Positions 1 through 5,930 of a DNA stretch of 5,930 nucleotides are shown here, piece after piece (positions within the stretch are counted from its first letter, which is position 1; every line of letters begins with the position of its first letter). The notes under the pieces were generated by a model. The model worked only from the letters and a program-made list of their open reading frames with translations. It did not search any database and had not been told where the DNA came from. The position numbers and the translations under genes were made by a program. The stretch is taken from positions 1,906 through 7,835 of the forward strand of contig DIYC01000043.1 of NCBI GenBank assembly GCA_002428895.1, given 5' to 3'. Origin of the DNA: Burkholderiales bacterium UBA6064 (lineage in GTDB: Bacteria; Pseudomonadota; Gammaproteobacteria; Burkholderiales; Burkholderiaceae_B).

Positions 1-36
1 GGAATGATTCAGTGCTTCATACTGGTAAATGGGCAT
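1..36 (-). CDS. gspF: GspF, inner-membrane platform protein of T2SS (partial, first 12 codons only)
   Basis: Directly after the gspE stop codon, a minus-strand ATG at 36-34 opens a frame that stays open to the window edge and reads MPIYQYEALNHS. GspF proteins usually begin with a short stretch of the type M-x-x-[FY]-x-Y-x-A-L-[DN], which this fits. An AAGGA ribosome binding site lies six bases upstream, inside the last codons of gspE, and the gap to the gspE stop is only two bases. GspF is the polytopic inner-membrane platform protein of the T2SS and gspE-gspF is the commonest pairing in such operons. The call rests on the N-terminal pattern plus context; the rest of the gene lies beyond the left edge, so completeness cannot be judged. 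Confidence 0.87.
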   Translation of the reverse strand, partial: MPIYQYEALNHS

Positions 37-38
37 AG

Positions 39-1502
39 TTAGTCCTTGGTGACTCGGAGTAATTCTTCCATCGTGGTTAGGCCTGCTGCAATTAAATCTA
101 AGCCGTTGTCGTACATGCTTTGCATCCCTTTCATTCGCAGCGATTTGCGTAACACGGCTTCATCTTGTTGCTCGTGGATTCGGTGCCGAGTTGATTCATC
201 AACATTAAAAAATTCATAAATGCCGGTTCGCCCGCTGTAGCCGGTATGCGCGCAGCGTTCGCACCCTTTGGCTTGCCAGATAGGCTCATTCGCGGTGTTT
301 TCTGTTTGAAATTTACAGCTAGAACAGAGTAAACGAACAAGACGCTGTGCCAGTACGCCTAGTAAACTAGAGGATAATAAATAGGGTTCAACACCCATGT
401 CGGTAAGCCGAGTGACTGCGCTGATGGAGTCGTTGGTGTGTAAAGTTGCTAACACCAAATGCCCCGTTAACGAGGCTTGTACCGCAATTTGTGCTGTTTC
501 AAAGTCACGAATTTCGCCAATCATGATGACATCTGGGTCTTGTCGAAGAATGGCTCGAAGTGCTTTGGCAAAAGTCATGTCAATTTTTGAGTTGACAGGA
601 ATTTGACTAATACCTGGTAAGTCATATTCAACGGGGTCTTCGACCGTCATAATGTTGGTTTTGTCAGCATGAATGCGACTTAAGGCTGCATATAAAGTGG
701 TGGTTTTACCGCTGCCCGTAGGGCCTGTTACCAATAAAATACCATGTGGCAGGTGACAAATTTCATGAACTCGGGTCAGAATGTCGTTGGGCATCCCCAA
801 TTGTTTCAGGTCTAAGCGGCCATTTTGTTTGTTTAACAATCTTAAAACGGCACGCTCGCCATGCGCCGTGGGTAAGGTTGAAACGCGAACGTCAATCGGT
901 CTACCTCCTATTCGGAGTGTAATTCGACCATCTTGTGGTAATCTTTTTTCAGCAATATCAAGATTAGCCATGATTTTAATTCGAGAGATCAGAGCCGCAT
1001 GCAGTTCTCTTTTGGGTTGCAGCAATTCGCGTAGTGTGCCATCAATCCTTAAGCGAACGCAAGAATGCGTTTCAAACGGTTCGATGTGAATGTCCGATGC
1101 ATTGTCTTTTGAGGCTTGTGTGAGCAAGGCATTAATCATGCGAATAATCGGCGCATCGTTTTCAGCTTCAAGTAAGTCTTCGATATTTGGAATTTCTTGC
1201 ATTAACTGCGTTAAATTTAATTCGCCTGCGACCTCGTCTGCAATTGTTGCAGCATGGCTTTCTTGAGAGGAATAGGCTTGATTAATGGTTTGCACAAGAT
1301 GTGGTTCATCTTCGCAATAAACCCATTCAATGGGTGCAGCAAGGCTACGTATGAGTTCTTGAATGGCAAATTCGGGCGTTTTTGGGCCAAATGCAATTTT
1401 CCAGGTTTTCCCTTCTTGGTTTAAACAAAGAAGTTGATGCTGCTTCGCATAAGCATAATGAATTTGACTGATGGCAGATTTATTGTAGGGTAGAGGAATC
1501 AC
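39..1502 (-). CDS. gspE: GspE, type II secretion system hexameric ATPase
   Basis: Cytoplasmic AAA+-like ATPase of 487 residues that powers pseudopilus assembly in type II secretion; the family is usually about 490-570 residues, so it looks complete. The N-terminal domain (about 1-110) holds the GspE-like stretch YAYAKQHQLL (17-26) and would bind the cytoplasmic part of GspL. A linker segment with DAPIIRMINALL (116-127) and ASDIHIEP (135-142) leads into the ATPase domain. Visible motifs are Walker A GPTGSGKTT (260-268), an Asp box TVEDPVEY (286-293), Walker B DPDVIMIGEIRD (322-333, with E330) and a His box TGHLVLATLHTND (346-358). Four cysteines form a CxxC pair at 393/396 and another at 414/417, expected to bind zinc. 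The start is GTG at 1502-1500, overlapping the gspD stop by four bases (GTGA). No clear Shine-Dalgarno precedes it, so translation is probably coupled to gspD. PilB-type pilus ATPases are the main alternative, but the N-terminus and neighbours fit GspE. Confidence 0.98.
   Translation of the reverse strand: MIPLPYNKSAISQIHYAYAKQHQLLCLNQEGKTWKIAFGPKTPEFAIQELIRSLAAPIEWVYCEDEPHLVQTINQAYSSQESHAATIADEVAGELNLTQLMQEIPNIEDLLEAENDAPIIRMINALLTQASKDNASDIHIEPFETHSCVRLRIDGTLRELLQPKRELHAALISRIKIMANLDIAEKRLPQDGRITLRIGGRPIDVRVSTLPTAHGERAVLRLLNKQNGRLDLKQLGMPNDILTRVHEICHLPHGILLVTGPTGSGKTTTLYAALSRIHADKTNIMTVEDPVEYDLPGISQIPVNSKIDMTFAKALRAILRQDPDVIMIGEIRDFETAQIAVQASLTGHLVLATLHTNDSISAVTRLTDMGVEPYLLSSSLLGVLAQRLVRLLCSSCKFQTENTANEPIWQAKGCERCAHTGYSGRTGIYEFFNVDESTRHRIHEQQDEAVLRKSLRMKGMQSMYDNGLDLIAAGLTTMEELLRVTKD
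43..47 (-). promoter_or_regulatory. Ribosome binding site of gspF (AAGGA)
   Basis: AAGGA on the minus strand, formed by the last sense codons of gspE (Lys-Asp), ends six bases before the gspF ATG at 36. It supports the gspF start although only 12 codons of that gene are visible. Confidence 0.75.
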
Positions 1503-3889
1503 TGGGTTTTACTAGTCAAGTTATCGAGCCAATTGTGAGTTTTAGGTGCCTGGTTGTGATTAAATTGATCAAGCCAGTCATGCGTTTTCGGTTCGTTTGA
1601 AAATTGCTGATTCATATTTAACCAGTTGTACGTTTTTTTTGAGTTAGACGAGCTAATGACTAAAGGCACCTCGGTCTTTTTGGGAATAACACTTGGTTGA
1701 TTCACTTTAGCCTGTTTGGGTTTTTGATCAACTTCAGGTATCGTATTGGCTTGATTGGATAATTGTTGATTGGGCTTGAATGCGTCACCAGGGTACAGCA
1801 ATGAGGATGAATTAGACGAGGATACTTCATCACCTTGTGGTCGTTTTGGTAAGACTGGGCCTTCTAAAGAGGGTAATAAAGGTCGAGATTTAAATGTTTG
1901 GTTTGCTTGGGTTTCTCGCATGTAGTCGTAGCGGTCGGCAACTAAGTTCGAGGAATCATTTTCACTTCTAACGACCACAGGTCTTAGAAAGACCATTAAA
2001 TTGGTTTTAACTCGTCTTCGATTGTCGTATCGAAACAAATTACCTAGAAAGGGAATATCTCCTAAACCAGGTACTTTTTCTTCAGTGCCGTTAACACGGT
2101 CTTCAACGAGACCGCCTAAAACAATAATATTTCCATTTTCTACTAAAACGTTTGATTCGATCGACCGTTTGTTGGTGATCACTCCGGCATCATTGCTGCT
2201 GTCAACCACGGATGAGACTTCTTGATAAATGCCAAGTTTGACTGTACCACCGTCTGAAACTTGTGGCTTAACCTTGAGCGTAAGGCCTACATCTTGTCTT
2301 TCAATGGTTTGAAAAGGGTTGACTGTCCCATTGTTGGTATTGCCTGTGTTGGTAAATTGACCAGTAATAAACGGTACGTTTTGCCCAATTACAATTTTGG
2401 CTTCTTCATTGTCAAGCGTTAAAATGTTGGGGGTTGATAAGATATTTGCGTCAGCTTTGCTTTCTAAGGCGCGCGCCAAAAATCCTAAATTTGAAATGGT
2501 GCCCACTCCTGGTATATTAATTTCACCATTAATCACGCCAATATTTAAACCTCGGCCAACAGCACCTAAGTTAGCTGCTGCCCCTAAGATGTTGGTCCCA
2601 GAACCGGGCGTGGTAAAGTTGGTGCCGCCAATAAGTTGAGAACCCCCTCTGGATACCCCTGACAAACCTTGAAATTGAATTCCAAATTCAGCCGCTTTAT
2701 CGGATGACACTTCGACGATGAGGCTTTCGACAAAAACTTGTGCACGCCGAACGTCTAATTGTTCAATAATTGTACGTAAATTACGGTATACAGGTTCGGG
2801 GGCAGTGATAATCAGTGAATTAGTGGCTGTATCGGCTTGAACGATACCGCCAGACTCTGGGGAGTTAGACCCGACAGCAGTTCTTGCTTCATCATTAGTT
2901 GGTGTGGTACCTAAGTTTTTTGTTGTGTCAGCTGTGATGCGATCTGAAGAAAATTCATCTTCAGAAAAAGGTGTATTGGATAAAATGGCTTGTAAGGTTC
3001 GTGCCAAGCGAGCGGCCTCAGCATTTTTTAAATGAACAACCCAGACATTCCCAGCCTGTTGCGTGGGTTGATCTAACTGCTGAATTAGTTTTTTTGCTCG
3101 TTGTAAACGGGATTTACTGGCTCCGCGAATTAGTAAGCTATTGGTTCTTTGATCTGCCACTAAGGTTAAACGTTGACCTGCATCAATCGCAGCACCTGTA
3201 CTACGCGACCCTTCGTCAAGGAGTTTATTGACGATAGCCGCAATGTCAATAGCTAAAGCATGATGGACTGGAATAATTTCAAGATCATTGTTTGTGGGCT
3301 CATCTAAGTTGGTAATAATGGCTTCAATCCGTTTCAGGTTGTCCGCATAATCGGTAATCACAATCGTGTTGTTGTTGGGGTATGCGCTAATCACGTTGTT
3401 GGGCGTAATCAGGGGCCTGAGTATTGGAACTAAGCCAGTAACTGATTCGTTTTTGAGTTGGAACACTTGAGTCACAATCATATTTTCTGATTTGTTCAAG
3501 GCATTTTTTGGGTTTACTGTTTCTGCTTGGGTTTTTGCATCATTCTCGGGTACAACACGAGCCACATTACCCGACTCTACAATGGTAAAACCTTGTAAGC
3601 GCAAGGCTGCTAGTAAGGCGTTGTTGGCTTCGGTTTGAGACAGTGGTTCAGGAGAAACCAAGGTAATCGTGCCACGTACGCGAGGGTCAACCACATATGT
3701 TTTTTTGGTGAATGAACCTATTGAACTTACAACTGCCGAAATGTCGGCATTGACAAAATTGAGTGCGTACTTGTCGTTGTCACCGCTCGATTGTGCATAC
3801 AATGAGCTACTGGAAACCCAAAGGCTGCAAAGTAGCGACAAGGTTAGCCACTGCTTTTTAAACTGTAATTTTATGAATTGTTGTTGCAC
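1499..3889 (-). CDS. gspD: GspD, type II secretion system outer-membrane secretin
   Basis: Subunit of the multimeric outer-membrane channel that exports folded periplasmic proteins. The 796-residue precursor starts with a Sec signal peptide: basic residues up to K12, a hydrophobic core at 15-30 and likely cleavage after A32 (LYA|QS). The periplasmic N0 domain is at about 40-112, N1 at 136-198, N2 at 202-274 and N3 at 280-379. N3 carries a polar, low-complexity loop at about 304-348, as is common in GspD. The secretin core runs from about 381 to 640 with VPFITG (505-510), EVSSVVD (557-563), VPGLGDIPFLGNLF (606-619) and the terminal strand LMVFLRPVVVR (631-641). A short S-domain-like stretch with ADRYDYMR (651-658) follows, then a long hydrophilic tail to 796 ending in three WL repeats. 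The start is GTG (3889-3887): no in-frame Met occurs before residue 137, and this start supplies the signal peptide and has an AGGAAG ribosome binding site. It lies 4 bases after gspN and overlaps gspE by 4. Confidence 0.98.
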   Translation of the reverse strand: MQQQFIKLQFKKQWLTLSLLCSLWVSSSSLYAQSSGDNDKYALNFVNADISAVVSSIGSFTKKTYVVDPRVRGTITLVSPEPLSQTEANNALLAALRLQGFTIVESGNVARVVPENDAKTQAETVNPKNALNKSENMIVTQVFQLKNESVTGLVPILRPLITPNNVISAYPNNNTIVITDYADNLKRIEAIITNLDEPTNNDLEIIPVHHALAIDIAAIVNKLLDEGSRSTGAAIDAGQRLTLVADQRTNSLLIRGASKSRLQRAKKLIQQLDQPTQQAGNVWVVHLKNAEAARLARTLQAILSNTPFSEDEFSSDRITADTTKNLGTTPTNDEARTAVGSNSPESGGIVQADTATNSLIITAPEPVYRNLRTIIEQLDVRRAQVFVESLIVEVSSDKAAEFGIQFQGLSGVSRGGSQLIGGTNFTTPGSGTNILGAAANLGAVGRGLNIGVINGEINIPGVGTISNLGFLARALESKADANILSTPNILTLDNEEAKIVIGQNVPFITGQFTNTGNTNNGTVNPFQTIERQDVGLTLKVKPQVSDGGTVKLGIYQEVSSVVDSSNDAGVITNKRSIESNVLVENGNIIVLGGLVEDRVNGTEEKVPGLGDIPFLGNLFRYDNRRRVKTNLMVFLRPVVVRSENDSSNLVADRYDYMRETQANQTFKSRPLLPSLEGPVLPKRPQGDEVSSSNSSSLLYPGDAFKPNQQLSNQANTIPEVDQKPKQAKVNQPSVIPKKTEVPLVISSSNSKKTYNWLNMNQQFSNEPKTHDWLDQFNHNQAPKTHNWLDNLTSKTQ
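1523..1636 (-). repeat. Three spaced copies of a KT-[HY]-[ND]-WL-[ND] motif at the GspD C-terminus
   Basis: Within gspD the heptapeptides KTYNWLN (residues 752-758, nt 1616-1636), KTHDWLD (768-774, nt 1568-1588) and KTHNWLD (783-789, nt 1523-1543) recur with starts 16 and 15 residues apart, the intervals being rich in N and Q and the second and third copies each preceded by Pro. At DNA level copies share an AAAAC start and a central TGG but differ at several third positions, so the repeat is old or selected as protein and not a recent duplication. These are the only Trp residues in the tail. Confidence 0.85.
3794..3889 (-). other. Sec signal peptide of GspD (residues 1-32)
   Basis: The predicted N-terminus has Lys at 7, 11 and 12, a hydrophobic core LTLSLLCSLW at 15-24, a polar SSSS stretch and the A-x-A-like end LYA before Q33. 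Cleavage by signal peptidase I after A32 would leave mature GspD starting a few residues before the N0 domain. The boundary is a judgement by eye. Confidence 0.8.
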
Positions 3890-3893
3890 AATC

Positions 3894-4634
3894 TTATCTT
3901 CCTACTTCGTTAAAGATCGTAATTTCATACTTTCCGTCTTTTGGCCTACCAATATGCCCTAAAATTCCTTTGATCGGAGAGTCTACACCATCTGAAGCCG
4001 ATGCGTACCCTTTAATGTTCGGCTTTTCACCGGGCTTAGTTTCACCACTAACGTCAATCTGAAGTTTGCCCTTCAGGGTTGAAATTTTAAAATTCATGGG
4101 GCCTTTTGTAACGCCCGATACTTCAAGCTTGTAATCTCCGAGAGGGCGAACTTGGGACAATACCGATTGAGCATCTGTCCAGATTAATTCAGCTTTAAAT
4201 GGTTCGCCTGAAACAATTCTTCCCCAATTTAATTCGATTTGGCCTTCAGGTCGAATGCTATTAAATGGAGCACCTAGCGCTGTAAGCCACGTCGCGGGAA
4301 AAGACGCTTTGCCAGACCCTAAGCCAAAACCAATTGGCCTTAGGCCAAAGTAAATGTTGTCTTCAAGATTAGGATGAGAAACTGAAAACCCTATAATCAT
4401 ACCATCAAGAAATAACATGGGGTACCAATTAATTTCACCGGGTAGGGCATATGTTCGCCGCCCGTCTGAAATACCCAAAGAAGCACTGCCGTACCAAATC
4501 GAACCATGAATATTTAATAAAGTGAGGCGATTTTTAGAAAGAGTATGAAGATCAGGTCTGAAATCGTACGCAGGGATCAGAAATAAAAAAATTAACACGT
4601 TTGCTAAAATGAATATTAACCAACCGCGCACCAT
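3894..4634 (-). CDS. gspN: GspN, type II secretion system accessory protein N
   Basis: Protein of 246 residues of the T2SS protein N family. One N-terminal membrane segment (about 4-22, rich in L, I and F) anchors it in the inner membrane; the rest should be periplasmic. Family-like features are HGSIWYGSASLGI (43-55), a following INWYP (68-72), and a C-terminal KGYASASDGVDSPIKGILG stretch about 30 residues from the end, resembling the small-residue-rich G-x-A-x-A-x-x-G pattern ending GspN proteins. The molecular role is poorly defined; the family is absent from some T2SS and reported as dispensable in others. The start is ATG, preceded by a perfect AGGAGG seven bases upstream within the 3' end of gspM, with only 3 bases between the genes. 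Lying between gspM and gspD supports the call, since sequence conservation in this family is weak. No frameshift or internal stop is seen. Confidence 0.9.
   Translation of the reverse strand: MVRGWLIFILANVLIFLFLIPAYDFRPDLHTLSKNRLTLLNIHGSIWYGSASLGISDGRRTYALPGEINWYPMLFLDGMIIGFSVSHPNLEDNIYFGLRPIGFGLGSGKASFPATWLTALGAPFNSIRPEGQIELNWGRIVSGEPFKAELIWTDAQSVLSQVRPLGDYKLEVSGVTKGPMNFKISTLKGKLQIDVSGETKPGEKPNIKGYASASDGVDSPIKGILGHIGRPKDGKYEITIFNEVGR
3898..3903 (-). promoter_or_regulatory. Ribosome binding site of gspD (AGGAAG)
   Basis: AGGAAG lies in the last codons of gspN, eight bases before the GTG start of gspD. It decides the start: the only in-frame alternative Met is at residue 137, past the N0 domain, and gives no signal peptide. 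Confidence 0.75.
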
Positions 4635-4637
4635 TGT

Positions 4638-5144
4638 TTATCCTCCTATTTGTCCCGAGGTTTTTCTGAGATTAACTTGACCGGTGACTTGGCCTGCCTC
4701 TGATTTGTTTAATTCGATTCGGGTTAATTGTGTATTGGGCATTTTTTCAAATTCTGCAACACATTTTAAAACCGAGATTACAGGCGATTCGGTGAAACGT
4801 ATTTCAATCTCATCGGCTGTAACCAGATTGGTTGTTGCTGTTGAGTCTAAGCTATGTTGAGCTAATAATTGGTTTAATTGGCTTAAATTATCTGTAGGTA
4901 CATCAAAAATAATTGTATTGGATTGATCAAGTTTTTCCAATAAAGCAGCTAGTTCATTGACTTCGTTAACTTTTTTTACTAACTCTCGTTTACGTTCGTT
5001 GGCATTTATGAGGGTGGTTACCGCAGGTTCGATCAGAACCAACCAAGTGAAGCAGGTTAGAGCCAAACCGCTTGCAAGTTTGAGCAACAATTGCTCTCTT
5101 GGGTTTAATTGCTTAAAAGCATGTTGAATGGCTTTAAAATTCAT
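4638..5144 (-). CDS. gspM: GspM, type II secretion system inner-membrane platform protein
   Basis: Bitopic inner-membrane protein of 168 residues that partners GspL and stabilises the assembly platform. It has a short cytoplasmic N-terminus with the family-like LNPREQLLLK (13-22), one membrane helix at about 23-39, a charged segment at about 46-74 with heptad-like spacing that may be a coiled coil, and a C-terminal periplasmic domain at about 80-161 with the alternating pattern of a small ferredoxin-like fold. Length matches the usual 150-180. The frame is open upstream to 5204, but I chose the internal ATG at 5144-5142: it overlaps the gspL stop as ATGA, has AGGA six bases upstream, and puts LNPREQ at the normal distance from the N-terminus. 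The extra 20 residues of the longer frame lie wholly inside gspL and look unrelated to GspM. The gene ends 3 bases before gspN. Confidence 0.93.
   Translation of the reverse strand: MNFKAIQHAFKQLNPREQLLLKLASGLALTCFTWLVLIEPAVTTLINANERKRELVKKVNEVNELAALLEKLDQSNTIIFDVPTDNLSQLNQLLAQHSLDSTATTNLVTADEIEIRFTESPVISVLKCVAEFEKMPNTQLTRIELNKSEAGQVTGQVNLRKTSGQIGG
4642..4647 (-). promoter_or_regulatory. Ribosome binding site of gspN (perfect AGGAGG)
   Basis: A full AGGAGG sits seven bases before the gspN ATG and at the same time encodes the two C-terminal glycines of GspM. It is the strongest Shine-Dalgarno in the window and fixes the gspN start at 4634. Confidence 0.88.
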
Positions 5145-5930
5145 CGTTGTTCCTGCAATTGGACGATTAAAGAAAATGGCATTTCTTGACTGGTTTGAGC
5201 CCACTTTCCATTGATTGAGTGTGTTTGCAGTGTTCGAATCGCTTGCTCATGCATATCAGGCGTAACATTTTCGGAAAAATCCAGCACTAACTCATTATTA
5301 TTCCATTCGATTTGTTCCAAGCTGTTAAACGGTAAATGTTCTAAACTGATTCCTACTTGATGAAATAGATAAGTAAAGCTGTCAGAAGGGTTTTGCGCCT
5401 GGCCCTGCATTAACTCTGCTTGACGTTGTTGCATTAGTAAAACAGGATCTGCTGCTAGAGGTGTGTTCGGCATAACCCTTTGGAATGTTGTTTTAATTAA
5501 CTGTTTAAGCTCATTTTGCTGTTGATTGGCACGGTATGCCAAAATATTAATTCCAAGAATAAATACGGAAACGAACACGAAGGTGGGTTTTAACAAGGCA
5601 TTTAAATGGGTGCCTGTGAAGGTATTATTTAAATGTGCGTCAAATCCTTGGCTGTCTTCTTTATCAAGTAGGCTGTGATTGATTAATGTATATAAATCGG
5701 GTTTAAAGTTTTGATTGTCAACAATCGTCAATAATTCTGAAAAATTAGAGTTGAGTAATTCAAAATCTTTTTGATGAATTAGCCAGCATTGATTAGACTT
5801 GGTTTCGCGTTCAGATTGAAGACGTTTTTGAATAATCGGTTTCATCCAAGTGATTTGGCTTAAGTCAAATACACTGGGTGGTTTTAATTGATCAACTAGA
5901 ATTAGAGTTTCTTGTGATACCCATGCACAG
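5141..5930 (-). CDS. gspL: GspL, type II secretion system inner-membrane platform protein (partial, 5' end beyond window)
   Basis: The last 262 codons of gspL are visible. A Met at 5845-5843 could be taken as the start, but the frame continues open through 28 more codons to the window edge and GspL normally has a large cytoplasmic actin-like domain there, so the true start is outside. Counting from the ORF Met, one membrane helix lies at about 84-104 (FVFVSVFILGINILAY, nt 5534-5596). It is followed by a Gln-rich helical stretch and FQRVMPNTPLAADPVLLMQQRQAEL, written here only as the pattern [FY]-x-x-V-[FM]-P near 121-126 with D133-P134 and a later MQQRQAEL, which is characteristic of GspL just after the membrane. 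The C-terminal periplasmic ferredoxin-like domain covers about 155-230. GspL recruits the GspE ATPase on the cytoplasmic side and pairs with GspM in membrane and periplasm. The TGA stop overlaps the gspM ATG by four bases, suggesting coupled translation. Confidence 0.94.
   Translation of the reverse strand, partial: CAWVSQETLILVDQLKPPSVFDLSQITWMKPIIQKRLQSERETKSNQCWLIHQKDFELLNSNFSELLTIVDNQNFKPDLYTLINHSLLDKEDSQGFDAHLNNTFTGTHLNALLKPTFVFVSVFILGINILAYRANQQQNELKQLIKTTFQRVMPNTPLAADPVLLMQQRQAELMQGQAQNPSDSFTYLFHQVGISLEHLPFNSLEQIEWNNNELVLDFSENVTPDMHEQAIRTLQTHSINGKWAQTSQEMPFSLIVQLQEQR
5151..5154 (-). promoter_or_regulatory. Ribosome binding site of gspM (AGGA)
   Basis: AGGA within the last codons of gspL, six bases before the ATG at 5144. 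Together with the ATGA stop/start overlap it supports the internal start of gspM over the longer open frame that begins at 5204. Confidence 0.75.

Noticed and set aside
3815..3889. Possible lipoprotein signal in GspD (Cys21 in the hydrophobic core)
   Set aside because: The residues before the Cys (SLL) do not form a good lipobox, and a normal signal peptidase I site follows at LYA|QS.
131..3962. Plus-strand open frames opposite gspE, gspD and gspN, of about 70-100 codons
   Set aside because: They are antisense to well-conserved genes, have no recognisable domains or ribosome binding sites, and look like chance open frames.
4334..4348. Small inverted repeat TTGGCC-TTA-GGCCAA
   Set aside because: It sits in the middle of gspN, encodes ordinary codons, has no following T-run and no partner copies; most likely chance.
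2250..4471. Two copies of CCGTCTGAAA (2250-2259 and 4462-4471), resembling the core of the Neisseria DNA uptake sequence
   Set aside because: Both encode a Ser-Asp-Gly stretch in gspD and gspN, neither has the full uptake sequence flank, and they are not in a terminator-like inverted pair. Two copies in one window do not support an uptake signal; a genome-wide count would settle it.
5145..5204. A 20-residue N-terminal extension of the gspM frame starting from the ATG at 5204
   Set aside because: It lies wholly inside gspL, has no GspM-like content, and the internal ATG at 5144 has both a ribosome binding site and the ATGA overlap with the gspL stop.
5141..5845. Treating the Met at 5845 as the real start of gspL, giving a 234-residue protein
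   Set aside because: The frame remains open through 28 codons to the window edge, and GspL needs a larger cytoplasmic domain upstream; the gene is cut by the window.
1..5930. A novel defence, mobile or RNA-based system
   Set aside because: All bases except a few intergenic ones belong to recognisable T2SS genes; no transposase, integrase, phage gene, direct-repeat array or structured non-coding stretch is present.

Overview
The window is one continuous block of a type II secretion system (T2SS, general secretory pathway) operon. Every gene is on the minus strand and transcription runs from high to low coordinates. In that order the genes are gspL (5' end cut by the right edge), gspM, gspN, gspD, gspE and the first 12 codons of gspF (cut by the left edge). 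Almost every base is coding: junctions are either 4-base overlaps (L/M and D/E) or gaps of 2-4 bases (M/N, N/D, E/F). No promoter, terminator, RNA gene, mobile element or CRISPR array was found, and no non-coding stretch is longer than a few bases.

The protein families (secretin, hexameric secretion ATPase, GspL/GspM inner-membrane platform, GspN) point to a Gram-negative bacterium. A complete L-M-N-D-E-F set is most typical of Proteobacteria, probably Gammaproteobacteria. Base composition looks moderately AT-rich (about 40-45% GC judged by eye). The species cannot be named from this sequence alone. Placing gspN directly between gspM and gspD recalls the L-M-N-D order of the xps cluster of Xanthomonas, but the low GC argues against that genus, and here gspE and gspF follow gspD.

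In the working machine, GspE is the cytoplasmic ATPase, GspL recruits it to the inner membrane and pairs with GspM, GspF is the polytopic platform protein, and GspD forms the outer-membrane channel through which folded periplasmic proteins leave. GspN is an accessory inner-membrane/periplasmic protein of poorly defined role. The pseudopilin genes (gspG-K) and prepilin peptidase are not in the window; they could lie downstream of gspF or upstream of gspL.

I do not see a novel system: this is a recognisable T2SS. The most distinctive details are a long hydrophilic tail on the GspD secretin ending in three spaced copies of a short K-T-[HY]-[ND]-W-L-[ND] motif, a shortened zinc-cysteine module in GspE, and a GTG-started gspE that overlaps gspD and lacks a clear ribosome binding site.
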